From: Nitrospirota bacterium
GTDB taxonomy: Bacteria; Nitrospirota; Leptospirillia; Leptospirillales; Leptospirillaceae
Direction of reading: 5' to 3'
Assembly (NCBI GenBank): GCA_027314645.1
Contig: DAHVAL010000003.1
Coordinates: forward strand, 1 to 64,000
DNA: 64,000 bases
Shown here piece by piece: positions 53,401-61,433 of this stretch. The position numbers were made by a program, and so were the translations under genes. The notes below the pieces were generated by a model. The model had not been told where the DNA came from. It made no database searches and saw nothing but the letters and a program-made list of their open reading frames with translations. How positions within the stretch are numbered: position 1 is the stretch's first letter; every line of letters starts with the position of its first letter.

Positions 53401-53598
53401 AAGCGTGATCTGCCGCTCGACCTCTTCGGCCCCCCGCCCGGCCCATTGGGTCAGGACGCGCACCTCGAGCGGAGAGACGTCGGGATAGGGTTCTATCTGA
53501 AGATTTTCATAGGAAAAGATGCCGACCACGGAAAGGGACAGGGCGACCAAAAAGACGATCACCCGCTCCCGGATCGCGAAAGCCACGAGGTGTTTCAC
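50476..53598 (-). CDS. Heavy-metal efflux RND transporter, CusA/CzcA family
   Basis: A 1040-residue inner-membrane pump with the twelve-helix RND layout. Diagnostic features: the N-terminal FAIRERVIVFLVALSLSVVG helix, DVSPLEVRVLTQWAGRGAEEVE, the TM4 acidic motif DFGILVDASVIVVENIYRH and LSMTLSPAF. DFG...VD points to the divalent/monovalent metal HME class, but the metal (Cu/Ag versus Co/Zn/Cd) cannot be fixed by eye. It overlaps the adaptor gene by four bases and forms a tripartite system with the next two genes. Confidence 0.93.
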   Translation of the reverse strand: MKHLVAFAIRERVIVFLVALSLSVVGIFSYENLQIEPYPDVSPLEVRVLTQWAGRGAEEVERQITLPVEIAINGTPGMKTQRSISMYGLSVVIAVFKDGVDDFEARHRIFNRISQANLPAGVTPVLDINTPATGEVFRYTLTGAPLDQLKTLDDWVLERRFKEIPGVADESGMGGWIRQYQILVDLAKLRNFNIPLSQVLSSVSAANNNVGAYVMTFGETAAVVRGLGLLKNREDIGNIMVGEVKGTPILLRYIASIQIGPQPRLGRVGRNLENDTVEGVVLLLRGANTRHVMKRIHEKVAEIRAHDLPPGVHLLPFYDRTQLMSWTLHTVLENLSMGIGLVFLTLYLFLGNLRSAIIVAVTIPVALLTAFSIMKVHGVSANLLSLGAIDFGILVDASVIVVENIYRHLTGGTVGSDRPSIFVVVYNAVTEVQSATVFSTLIVFGAYVPLLFMSGIEGKIFVPMAYTMGGGLLAAVILSMTLSPAFSSVLLKNVGFHPDTPLMRVVKKGYDAVLLFVLDRPRLVLSAAFIFLVLTVGFALPRLGSEFLPKLEENNLYIRATYPAAISLDYGARVTDGIRREILAVPEVKTVVSEEGRPDDAYDVGGFWNAEFAVFFKPHNQWRKGISKTRIETEVMGRLKTIPGVTFNISQYIEDNVEEAVSGVKGQNSLKIYGPDPVVLEGLAHRAIGLLGGIPGFHDLGLFRIRGGPELDIQVDALACARYGIHVADVEGVIQAAVGGVAVTQVLKNEKRFDVTVRLARPYRKDIEAIKGIPVDSPDGSHIPLSQLAHISLKIGNSYIFRESNSRYIPVKFSIRGRDIGSSVDAAKREIANRLHLPPGYRIRWYGEYKEMKEAQHRLALLVPLAVGLIFLLLYWAYRSIKYALVQILSVPVAITGGVWALLMTGHHLSISAALGFLSLFGIAIQDGMILINFVTNLRREGLSMREALIQGGNLRVRPVLMTALLAGLGLLPAALSAGIGNQAQKPLAIVIVGGVLTTIVFTLLVLPVVYSMTGQLPLINPEGEPSEIRRARARSSSFQ

Positions 53599-54725
53599 GG
53601 ATGAGGCCTCCCGATCCGGCCGAAGGGGGAGGGAGTTCCCGTGGCTTGACTCAGATTGGTCTCCCGGATGCCTTCAAGAAGGAGGGCGCCCTTCACGGCC
53701 ACTTTCTCTCCCGGAACAAGGCCCGATTCGATGCGGACCCATCCCTGCTCTTCCCGCCCCGGCTCAACCTCCCGCGGCACGAAGACACCGGAGGACTGCT
53801 CGACGAACACATGGTACCCATGTTCGTCCCTTAAGAGGGCCCCTTCCGAAACGGCCACCACCGGCCGGGGTATCGAAAGCCTGATGCGGACCGTCGCAAA
53901 CATTCCCGGTTTCAGCAGCCGGTCCGGATTGGGGATTTCGGCTCTCACATGGAAGGTGCGGGTATTGGGGTCCACCATGCCCCCCAAATAGACGATTTTT
54001 CCCGAAAAGACTTTGCCGGGATAGGCGACGGCTTCAACGGAGACCATCTGTCCGGTCCGAACAAGGGGAAAGTCCCTTTCATAGATGTCCATATAGACGA
54101 GAAGACTTGAGATGTCGGCGATGGTCATAAGCTGGTCGCCAGGATTCATGAACAGTCCGGCCCGAAGGGAGGAGGTCAGGATCACCCCGGCCCTGGGGGC
54201 ATGAAGGGTCAGATACCGGGACACGTGCTTCGTGTTGGAAATTGCGTCGATATCGGCCTGGGATGCCCCCATGAGGCGAAGCTTCCTATCGGCGGCCATG
54301 ATGTAGCCTCCGCTTTCGGCCCGGTTCGAGAGGGTGCTGGCCACCTTGTACGCGTTCAACAGCTCCACCTCGGCGGTGGTGTAGTCGGGGCTATAGACAT
54401 AGGCCAGGGGGGCGTCCTTATGGACCTTTTGGCCTTCGAAGGCCAGGACTCTGACCTCCCGTCCCGCCACCCGGGCAGACACGATCGAGACCTTTTCCTC
54501 GTCGAAGTTGAGCGTTCCGGTGCGATGGAGTTCGATCTCCATCTCCTTCTTTTCGACAGGAACGGCCTCGACCCATCCGGACCTCTGCTGCTCTGGGGTC
54601 AGTCGGACGCTGAGATCGGCCGGTTCGGCCGACACGGCATCGCGGCTCCCATGCCACGAGGGTCCCCAGATAAGACCTCCCGCCAGGAGAGCGATCCCCG
54701 CACCCGCCATTACAACCTTCCGCAT
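53595..54725 (-). CDS. Periplasmic adaptor (membrane fusion) protein, CusB-like
   Basis: 376 residues with an N-terminal membrane anchor or signal (VVMAGAGIALLAGGLIWG), then barrel-sandwich, hairpin and beta-barrel domains (GREVRVLAFEGQKVHKDAPLAYVYSPDYTTAEVELLNAY; GMFATVRIRLSIPRPVVAVSEGAL). YSPDY...AEVELL is typical of CusB-type adaptors. No N-terminal Met/His metal-binding tail is obvious. Bridges the pump and the outer-membrane channel. Confidence 0.9.
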   Translation of the reverse strand: MRKVVMAGAGIALLAGGLIWGPSWHGSRDAVSAEPADLSVRLTPEQQRSGWVEAVPVEKKEMEIELHRTGTLNFDEEKVSIVSARVAGREVRVLAFEGQKVHKDAPLAYVYSPDYTTAEVELLNAYKVASTLSNRAESGGYIMAADRKLRLMGASQADIDAISNTKHVSRYLTLHAPRAGVILTSSLRAGLFMNPGDQLMTIADISSLLVYMDIYERDFPLVRTGQMVSVEAVAYPGKVFSGKIVYLGGMVDPNTRTFHVRAEIPNPDRLLKPGMFATVRIRLSIPRPVVAVSEGALLRDEHGYHVFVEQSSGVFVPREVEPGREEQGWVRIESGLVPGEKVAVKGALLLEGIRETNLSQATGTPSPFGRIGRPHP

Positions 54726-54816
54726 TCAAACCTTCCTTTCTCTCCCATCGATCGGGGTGCAGGTTGACCTGTTTCCCTATCCTGGGATCACGTCCAAACC
54801 GAGCCCGGCTGTGTCC

Positions 54817-56277
54817 CTAGGGAAGCGGAGATCCAACGGCGGCCTCGAGATTGCTCAGGGCCTGATAGTAAGCGATCAGGCTCTGATACCGGTTGTACTG
54901 GGCCTGGCGATAGGCCTGAACGGCATTGATCAGGTAGAGAAAATCATTTTTCTGATTCTCATACCCCGTAAGGGCGAGTTCGAAGGCCAGCCGGGACTGG
55001 GGGAGAATGTTGTCGACATTCATCCGAAATTGCTGGTAGGCGAGCTCAACCTGAGCATAAAGCGTATCCACTGCCAAACGGACCTGGGCCGACTGCCACT
55101 GGTACTGCCAGTCGGCGGCCCGGAGCATTTCCTTCTGGGAGCGATACTGAAGGTTCTGTTTGATCGGGGCAAATATCGGGACATTGATCTGGACGCCCAC
55201 GTACCAGCAGTTGATCCCGGAAAATCCGTAGCAGGACTCCCCGCCTTCCGATCCGGTCAATTGGTAGTCCGGAAAGAAGCCGAGCTTCGCGAGCGTCAGC
55301 TGGTGACGGTTTAAATCCACCGTCGCGCGGGCCGACAGGAGGTCGGGGCGATTTTCAATGGCCCGGCCTTCGAGATCCGCCATGGAATAATGGAGCAGAG
55401 TCGGATCCGGAAGCCGTTCGACCGTGGTCGACCGTTTCATGGAAAATCCGAGCAGCATGTTGAGCTGTTTTCTGGCCACCGCGATCTGGTATTTCACATT
55501 GAGGCGATCGAGCTGCGCCTGGGACAGGGCCACCCGTGCATTCACCACATCGAGGATCTGAACCGATCCGACGGACAATTTGGCCTTGGTGATCTCCAGC
55601 ACCCGCAGGAGCCAGGTCCGAAGCTGGTCGTTTAAGCGGAGATTCTCTCCCGACAGGAGAAGCTGGTAGCAGGCCAGCTCGGTCTGATTGCGAAGCTGTA
55701 CACGCTGAACCCGATACCCCTCGAAGGCGATCCGGGTGTTGTCTTTGTTGATTCTGAACCCGGCCTGCGCTTTCCCGGGGAAGAGAAAGGACTGGACGAT
55801 CGCCCAGTTGTTCCCGCTCTCATAAGGAAGGCCGATGTTTTGCAGCCCCTGGAAGCTGCTTCCATTGGCCAGGACGCTCTGGGCGGTCCCCTGTTCGCCG
55901 CCGCCGTACTCCCATTGGAGCAGGGGATCGGCCGGAGCGAAGGCCGTCGGCTCAAGCTCCTTCGTTCCACTCCAGATTTTTTGATAGGAGAGAATATTGG
56001 GGTTCTTTTCGAGGGCGATCCGGACGGCCTGCGCGACCGTCAACGGCGGCTCCCCGATCTCCTCAGGGGATTTCGTGGAACCTCCGGCCTCCTTGGGGCT
56101 TGAAAGCCCCGTCTTTCCCTGGGGATCCGGCGCCGCCCCCACCCATGAATCGGTCCAGACAAAAAAACCCACTCCCACCATGGCCCAGAGTATCCCGCGG
56201 ACCATCCGCCTTCTGGTCCCTCCATCGTTCACCACAGTCGGCTCCAATATATGAGACATTGTATCAAATTGAGACAT
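54817..56277 (-). CDS. TolC-family outer-membrane channel, CusC-like
   Basis: 486 residues with two outer-membrane-factor repeats (LTVAQAVRIALEKNPNILSYQKIW; RPDLLSARATVDLNRHQLTLAKLGFFPDYQL) and the periplasmic helical barrel. The N-terminal hydrophobic segment MVRGILWAMVGVGFFVWTDSW may act as a signal; no lipobox is seen, unlike CusC. ATG 56277 has AAAGGA at good spacing. First gene of the efflux operon channel-adaptor-pump. Confidence 0.9.
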   Translation of the reverse strand: MSQFDTMSHILEPTVVNDGGTRRRMVRGILWAMVGVGFFVWTDSWVGAAPDPQGKTGLSSPKEAGGSTKSPEEIGEPPLTVAQAVRIALEKNPNILSYQKIWSGTKELEPTAFAPADPLLQWEYGGGEQGTAQSVLANGSSFQGLQNIGLPYESGNNWAIVQSFLFPGKAQAGFRINKDNTRIAFEGYRVQRVQLRNQTELACYQLLLSGENLRLNDQLRTWLLRVLEITKAKLSVGSVQILDVVNARVALSQAQLDRLNVKYQIAVARKQLNMLLGFSMKRSTTVERLPDPTLLHYSMADLEGRAIENRPDLLSARATVDLNRHQLTLAKLGFFPDYQLTGSEGGESCYGFSGINCWYVGVQINVPIFAPIKQNLQYRSQKEMLRAADWQYQWQSAQVRLAVDTLYAQVELAYQQFRMNVDNILPQSRLAFELALTGYENQKNDFLYLINAVQAYRQAQYNRYQSLIAYYQALSNLEAAVGSPLP

Positions 56278-56316
56278 CCAACGGTCCTTTCCCCAGGCGC
56301 CCTCATCTGAGCCTGT

Positions 56317-56949
56317 TCAGATCACATTTCCCATCCGCTTCGAATAGTACGCCACGGCAATCCCCAGGACCCCGAGATCGTCAAGAAATCCGAAGAAGGG
56401 AATGTGGTCAGGAATGAAATCGAGGGGAGTCAACAGGTAAAATAATGCACCGTAGGCCACGACCTTATCGGGGGAGGCCAGCTTTTTCGATCGGATGACC
56501 TTCCACAGGAAAGAGATCCGGTCGGACCATTCCTCTCCCAGGTTTTTGAACCAAAGAACCCGGTCTGAATGCCCTTCGACCTCGGCCTGCTTTTCCGTTT
56601 GCTGCCCGATCTGGGCAAGCCCCGTCAGAATCTGATCCTCCGAACCTGAAGGGGCTAGGGCGAACCCCTGACGAAGCCCGAGATTTTTGAGTGCGACGTG
56701 GTACTCCCCCGGCGGCGCCTCGGAAAGGAGCATGCGAACGACCGGACCTTCGGGGTCCAGACGTCCTTCTGCGGCCATCTCGAGGCAGGCATCCCGGATC
56801 GCCGGCACATAGACCTTCGGGACTTTCGTCCCGCCGGGCTTCTTCAGCCATCTCCGCAAGGTCATACCCGAGACGCCGATCCGCTTTCCCAATTCTTCCG
56901 GAGAGCAAGAAGACTCTTCCAGAATTGTTAACATTTGTGAATTATCCAT
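56317..56949 (-). CDS. DUF1232 protein with N-terminal helix-turn-helix
   Basis: 210 residues. Positions about 14-40 (CSPEELGKRIGVSGMTLRRWLKK) look like a DNA-binding helix-turn-helix. The middle is helical and acidic. Residues 150-205 form the DUF1232/YkvA segment (DKVVAYGALFYLLTPLDFIPDHIPFFGFLDDLGVLGIAVAYY), a short membrane-associated domain. The ATG at 56949 lies in the loop of a perfect inverted repeat and has no ribosome site, pointing to autoregulation or structured translation. Located just upstream of the efflux operon on the same strand. Confidence 0.75.
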   Translation of the reverse strand: MDNSQMLTILEESSCSPEELGKRIGVSGMTLRRWLKKPGGTKVPKVYVPAIRDACLEMAAEGRLDPEGPVVRMLLSEAPPGEYHVALKNLGLRQGFALAPSGSEDQILTGLAQIGQQTEKQAEVEGHSDRVLWFKNLGEEWSDRISFLWKVIRSKKLASPDKVVAYGALFYLLTPLDFIPDHIPFFGFLDDLGVLGIAVAYYSKRMGNVI

Positions 56950-56964
56950 TCACAAATGTTAACA
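56926..56964 (-). promoter_or_regulatory. Perfect 16-bp inverted repeat spanning the DUF1232 start codon
   Basis: TGTTAACATTTGTGAA - seven-base loop - TTCACAAATGTTAACA, with no mismatch. On the coding strand the ATG uses the last arm base and first two loop bases, and the 3' arm encodes residues 3-8. It could be a dimer operator or an mRNA hairpin that presents or hides the start codon. Confidence 0.7.
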
Positions 56965-57102
56965 TCAATGTCACCAGGGTTCAACCGATTCATTTTACCT
57001 CAATATGCGAACGGCATCCACAGGATTCATGGGACTCCCGAAAGGTGAAGAAAAGATCAGGACCGGCAGAACGCCAACGGAAGGCTTTAAAAGAGATCGG
57101 AC

Positions 57103-57131
57103 TTTTCCAAAACACCCAATCCTCGTATAAT
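57103..57131 (+). promoter_or_regulatory. Candidate sigma-70 promoter of the mazG operon
   Basis: TTTTCC and a consensus TATAAT are separated by 17 bases. Transcription would start near 57138, which would exclude the ORF-track ATG at 57130 as the mazG start and favours the ATG at 57184. Confidence 0.55.
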
Positions 57132-57183
57132 GGAAATGAATATCCCTATCGTCACATGCTTTTCTTTCACCTCCGTCACTCAC

Positions 57184-58092
57184 ATGCCATGGGAGGCTTC
57201 ATTGGCCGAGGACTTCGAACCCGAACGCTACCTCGATTCCATTTCCGAATCTCCCGACAGCCGGGCCCACCCCTTGACGGAATCCCCCGAGGACCTTCGG
57301 GGGCTGCGTCGCCTTTCACGGATTGTGGACCATCTGAGAGGGGAAAACGGGTGTCCCTTCGATCGAAAGCAAACATTGGCCGCCCTCGTTTCCGATCTCA
57401 AGGACGAAATCTATGAACTCGAAGAGTCGGTCGAAAAGGAGGACCATGTCAACATTGCCCGAGAAATGGGCGACCTTTTCGTCATTCTTTTCATGGCACG
57501 GCGGATTCTCTGGGAGCACTCGGGGGAATCGCTTGGGGCCATCATGAGTCGCGCGTCGCTCAAGATGGTCTCTCGCCATCCTCATGTGTTCGAAGCCCCC
57601 ACCCCCGGCAAATCGCTGGCCGCCATTTGGGAAACCTGGGAGGAGAAGAAAAGGAAGGAGCCGGGACACAGGGATCGGGAGTCGGTGCTGGACGGGATTC
57701 CACAGACGATGCCTTCCTTGGCCGCTGCATCGAAGCTTGGGCAAAAAGCCGGGAGGGTGGGATTCGACTGGACGACCGCCGACGCGGTGGTGGAAAAAAT
57801 CTTCGAGGAGTGGGACGAAGTCCAGAGAGCCCGCAAGGAAGGCATCGACCGTCTCTCGGAAGAGATCGGAGATCTTCTCTTTGTCTTGGCTCAATTTGCA
57901 CGGCTCTCGGGCATCAGACCGGAAGAGGCCCTTCATCGCGCCAATCGGAAATTCCGGGATCGATTTCATGTGATGGAGCAGGAAGCGGAGTCCCAAGGCC
58001 TTCCCCTCGCTTCCCTCACCCCCGACCAATGGGAGGGGCTTTGGCAGGAATCGAAGAAGCGGCTCTCGAACATTAAGGATCAGCGTGCATGA
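57184..58092 (+). CDS. mazG: Nucleoside triphosphate pyrophosphohydrolase MazG
   Basis: About 302 residues with two MazG-type four-helix modules. First: RLSRIVDHLRGENGCPFDRKQT with the metal site DEIYELEESVEKED...EMGDLF. Second: KAGRVGFDWTTADAVVEKIFEEWDEV with EEIGDLLFVLAQFAR. It hydrolyses non-canonical or excess NTPs. I prefer ATG 57184 because a TATAAT box overlaps the upstream ATGs; residues before it lack MazG similarity. No clear ribosome site. Overlaps the SDR gene by ATGA. Confidence 0.93.
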   Translation: MPWEASLAEDFEPERYLDSISESPDSRAHPLTESPEDLRGLRRLSRIVDHLRGENGCPFDRKQTLAALVSDLKDEIYELEESVEKEDHVNIAREMGDLFVILFMARRILWEHSGESLGAIMSRASLKMVSRHPHVFEAPTPGKSLAAIWETWEEKKRKEPGHRDRESVLDGIPQTMPSLAAASKLGQKAGRVGFDWTTADAVVEKIFEEWDEVQRARKEGIDRLSEEIGDLLFVLAQFARLSGIRPEEALHRANRKFRDRFHVMEQEAESQGLPLASLTPDQWEGLWQESKKRLSNIKDQRA

Positions 58093-58805
58093 AGACTTTT
58101 CCCGCCTCGATCAAAGCCCTTGTCACGGGGGCCACATCAGGAATCGGTCTGGCGATCGCCAGAGGGCTTCTTGCGCGGGGCCACACCGTCTTCATCACCG
58201 GGCGGAACAAGTCCAAGTTCGAGGCTCTGATGGAAGAATTTCGCCCCTATGGGGACAGGGTCACGGGAATGGCGGCCGATCTCACCCGGAGTTCGGATGT
58301 GGATCACCTGATCGAAACGGCATTGATGGCCCTCTCTCACCGGGTTGATCTTCTCGTCAACAACGCCGGCATCGCCCCTTTCGTCGAGATCGAAGAATCC
58401 ACGCCCGCTCTGTTCGACGAGATTATGTCCGTCAACCTCCGGGCTCCCTACCTTCTCTCCCGTGCGATTCTTCCGCTCATGAAGCGGCAAGGATGCGGAC
58501 TGATCGCAAATATATCCTCCGTCGCCGGGCTTGAAGCCTGGTCAGGATCATCCCTGTATTCCATGAGTAAATTTGCCCTCCGCGCGCTCACAGGCTCTCT
58601 CCTTTCCGAAGGGGCTTTGCATGGGGTCAAATCCGTGGCGATCTGTCCCGGCTATGTCGCGACGCCCCTCGTGGCGGATGCTCCGGTGCCCCCTGAGGAG
58701 ATGGTCCAGCCGGAGGACATTCTAAAGACCCTCCTCTATCTCATGGAGTTGTCCCCTTCCGCGGTGACCGGAGACATCGTCTTAAAACGCCTCGGAGGAC
58801 TTTAG
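58089..58805 (+). CDS. Short-chain dehydrogenase/reductase
   Basis: A 238-residue SDR with VTGATSGIGLAIARGL, LLVNNAGIAPF, the catalytic Ser in NISSVAG and the YSMSKFALR (YxxxK) pair. The substrate is unknown. Its ATG overlaps the mazG stop, so it is translated as part of the mazG-SDR-TrpD2-HD-GYP unit. Confidence 0.87.
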   Translation: MKTFPASIKALVTGATSGIGLAIARGLLARGHTVFITGRNKSKFEALMEEFRPYGDRVTGMAADLTRSSDVDHLIETALMALSHRVDLLVNNAGIAPFVEIEESTPALFDEIMSVNLRAPYLLSRAILPLMKRQGCGLIANISSVAGLEAWSGSSLYSMSKFALRALTGSLLSEGALHGVKSVAICPGYVATPLVADAPVPPEEMVQPEDILKTLLYLMELSPSAVTGDIVLKRLGGL

Positions 58806-58860
58806 CCCACGCGCCCCGTATGCCGAAGGAGCGAAAACAGTAAGGGGGAGTGTTCATTAC

Positions 58861-59880
58861 ATGATCAAGGAATACATCAAAAAGATCGGCACCGGCCCTC
58901 ATGGAGCCCGGGATCTCACAAGAACGGAAGCCTGCGACGCGGCCCGCATTCTCCTCTCGGGCAGGGCTACTCCAGCCCAGGTCGGCGCCCTTCTCCTGGG
59001 ACTTCGTCTGAAAGGGGAGACGGCCGAGGAAACGGGAGGATTTCTCGATGCGCTCCGGGAGGCCCTTCCTCCGCTCTCCGTCCCGCCGGTCGATCTTGAT
59101 ATCGGGGACCCCTACGACGGAAAAAAACGAACCTTGAGTCTTGTGGTTCCGGCTGCGATCGCCGCCTCGGAGCTCGGTGTCAAAATCGCCTTGCATGGCC
59201 TGTCCGGCGTACCCGTCAAGCAAGGGCCTGGAGTGCTGGAGGTCTGGAGAAGCCTTGGAAGACCCCTGGCCTCTTTTTCGGAGCTTTCGCCCTCGATCTC
59301 TTCCGAAAAAGTGGTGTGCCTGTCCCAGGATTCTTTTCTGCCTGGGCTTGCCCGTCTGCTCCCCATTCGGCAGGAATTGGGACTCCGGACACTTTGGAAC
59401 ACGGTGGAAAAGGCGGTGAATCCATTCTCCGGGCGGGCCCAGGCAATCGGAATCTTTCATGAACCGGTCATCGACAAGTTGCGTCACGCGCTGAACAACG
59501 GGAGAACCCTTTCAGCCGAGCGCATTCTTTTTGTCCTGGGTTCGGAGGGAGGCGTGGACCTCTATCTCCACCGCGCCACGCAATGCTATCTCCTCGACCC
59601 GGCCTTGGGACCGGAGCTCAAGTCCGTGATCGTCCCTCCCCCTCCTGAACACGCCGGGACATTGCCGCCTCCGGAGGACCCGGCTTCCATCGGGCATTTT
59701 CTCCGGGACATTTTGGATGATCCGAACCACCCTAAAGCGATCCACCTCAAACGCCAAACCGCTCTTTTTCTTTTCGCTGCAGGGAAATATAATGCCTTTA
59801 ATGAGGCTGAAAATGCGTTGAGCGCTTTTTATTCGGAAAAAAACTCCAACACGATCCCATCCCTTTGGAGCCGTCCATGA
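58861..59880 (+). CDS. TrpD2/YbiB-type protein (anthranilate phosphoribosyltransferase-like fold)
   Basis: 339 residues with the N-terminal helical domain of the nucleoside phosphorylase/TrpD class (LTRTEACDAARILLSGRATPAQVGALLLGLRLKGET). The PRPP loop of real TrpD (GTGGD, NxST) is changed to GDPYDGKKRTLSLVV, as in YbiB, a DNA-binding relative without the TrpD activity. Other conserved parts: ALHGLSGVPVKQGPGVLEV and RTLWNTVEKAVNPFSG. ATGA overlap with the HD-GYP gene. Unlikely to act in tryptophan synthesis. Confidence 0.8.
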   Translation: MIKEYIKKIGTGPHGARDLTRTEACDAARILLSGRATPAQVGALLLGLRLKGETAEETGGFLDALREALPPLSVPPVDLDIGDPYDGKKRTLSLVVPAAIAASELGVKIALHGLSGVPVKQGPGVLEVWRSLGRPLASFSELSPSISSEKVVCLSQDSFLPGLARLLPIRQELGLRTLWNTVEKAVNPFSGRAQAIGIFHEPVIDKLRHALNNGRTLSAERILFVLGSEGGVDLYLHRATQCYLLDPALGPELKSVIVPPPPEHAGTLPPPEDPASIGHFLRDILDDPNHPKAIHLKRQTALFLFAAGKYNAFNEAENALSAFYSEKNSNTIPSLWSRP

Positions 59881-61124
59881 ACAAAATCATCTCCATCGAC
59901 AAGCTTGAAATCGGGATGGAGGTTGTGGCGCTTGACAAGAGCTGGCTTGAAACCAATATCCTGTTTCATCGATTTCGCATCCAGTCTCTCGATGAAATCC
60001 AGAAGCTCAGGGATAACGGGATTCGGAGGGTCACCATCCGGCTTCCAGACCCCCAACCGGTCCCTCCTCCCGCAGAATATCTTCTCCGTTCCCCCATAAG
60101 AGAGGACGCCCCGTCGGAAGAAACCTCGACGGTCCGTGAAATGGTGACTCTCACCGTTCCTTCGCTCGAAGAATGGACCATCCTTCACGAGAAGACCATC
60201 GCCGTGGTGACCAAGAGCTTCAACGACATCCGAATGGGGAACCCCTTATTGGTCGACCCGCTCCGCCAACAAGTGCTGGCAACCCTGGAAATGCTTCTAC
60301 GGGACCCCAGGAAAAACTCCTTTTTGGTGACTCTTTCCGAGGTGGATGACGAATCCTACCTCCACTCCACCAATACCATGATTCTGGCCATGGGAATGGG
60401 CTTGCAAGATGGCGTGCCCCGGGACGAGCTCCCCAAATGGGGGCTCGCCGCACTCCTTCACGACATTGGTAAGGCGCTCATTCCCATCGAAATTCTGAAA
60501 AAACCCGGAAAGCTCAATCCCAGCGAGTGGGAAGCGATGAAGCGTCATCCTCAGCTGGGGTATGCCATCCTGTCGAAATCCTTGGTTGATCCGATCCGAG
60601 GCGTGTGCATGAGTGCCGCCATTGAGCATCATGAAAGGAACGGGGGGGTCGGCTACCCCTTTGGACTTGATCTTCCGGATCTCAATCCGGTAAGCCGATC
60701 ACTGATGGTCCTGGACATTTATGAAGCTCTGACCGCCGGCCGTGTCTATCGGTCTGCTCTTTCCCCGGCAAAGACGCTGTCCTATCTTCTCGAGAAGGAA
60801 ATCCAACGTCTCGATCCCCGCGCGGTCGTGAGTCTTGTTCAAATGGTCGGGATTTATCCGGTGGGATCATTGGTGCAGCTGATGGACGAACAAATCGCCA
60901 TGGTCACAGGATACAAAGATCCTTCTAACACCGCAGGCCAAGTCGATTTGATGGTCATTTTTAAAAAACCAGAACAACCCTTACCCGAACCCATCCCCCT
61001 CACCCTTCAATCGATCGACCGGTCTCACGTCAAACAGACCTATCATCCAAGGGACCTTGGCCTTTCCCCCGCTGACGTGGCCAGATATCTCGACCTTTCC
61101 AACCGCCACGGGCAAGAGCATTAA
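59877..61124 (+). CDS. HD-GYP domain phosphodiesterase-like protein
   Basis: 415 residues: an N-terminal DUF3391-type region (ISIDKLEIGMEVVALDKSWL ... IQKLRDNGIRRVTI), then an HD-GYP domain with LLHDIGKALIPIEILKKPGKL and the signature HHERNGGVGYPFGL. The usual D of HHExxDGxGYP is Gly here, but HD and GYP are intact, so c-di-GMP hydrolysis is plausible. Start at ATG 59877 (ATGA overlap with TrpD2), four codons inside the ORF-track entry. Confidence 0.87.
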   Translation: MNKIISIDKLEIGMEVVALDKSWLETNILFHRFRIQSLDEIQKLRDNGIRRVTIRLPDPQPVPPPAEYLLRSPIREDAPSEETSTVREMVTLTVPSLEEWTILHEKTIAVVTKSFNDIRMGNPLLVDPLRQQVLATLEMLLRDPRKNSFLVTLSEVDDESYLHSTNTMILAMGMGLQDGVPRDELPKWGLAALLHDIGKALIPIEILKKPGKLNPSEWEAMKRHPQLGYAILSKSLVDPIRGVCMSAAIEHHERNGGVGYPFGLDLPDLNPVSRSLMVLDIYEALTAGRVYRSALSPAKTLSYLLEKEIQRLDPRAVVSLVQMVGIYPVGSLVQLMDEQIAMVTGYKDPSNTAGQVDLMVIFKKPEQPLPEPIPLTLQSIDRSHVKQTYHPRDLGLSPADVARYLDLSNRHGQEH

Positions 61125-61155
61125 ACGGGCGCGGGCAAAAAATCATTTTTTAAGG

Positions 61156-61404
61156 TTATTTGATTTTTTTGACAATCACTTCCCAGTATCCATCCTTTTT
61201 TTCCGTCTTCAGATACTCCTGGCCTACCTTCTGGATCCATGCGGGAATATCCTTGGCCGACCCTTCGTCGGTGGAAAGAACGGCCAGCACCGTCCCGACC
61301 GGTTTGAGCTGAATCGTCTTGATCAATTCCATCAACGGACCTGGACAAAAAAGGCCTCGTCCGTCCACCACCTCGTCAATCTTCATGCCTGCTTCTTCAA
61401 CCAT
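61156..61404 (-). CDS. TusA/SirA-family sulfur carrier
   Basis: An 82-residue protein with the TusA active-site motif GLFCPGPLMELIKTI (persulfide-carrying Cys in CPxP). These small carriers pass sulfur to tRNA thiolation, molybdenum cofactor or sulfur-oxidation enzymes. It follows a DsrE-like gene by 29 bases on the same strand; such pairs occur in sulfur-trafficking gene sets. I leave the symbol open because the target pathway is unknown. Confidence 0.88.
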   Translation of the reverse strand: MVEEAGMKIDEVVDGRGLFCPGPLMELIKTIQLKPVGTVLAVLSTDEGSAKDIPAWIQKVGQEYLKTEKKDGYWEVIVKKIK

Positions 61405-61433
61405 TGTTTCTCTCCTGTCACCCTCATGAGTGA

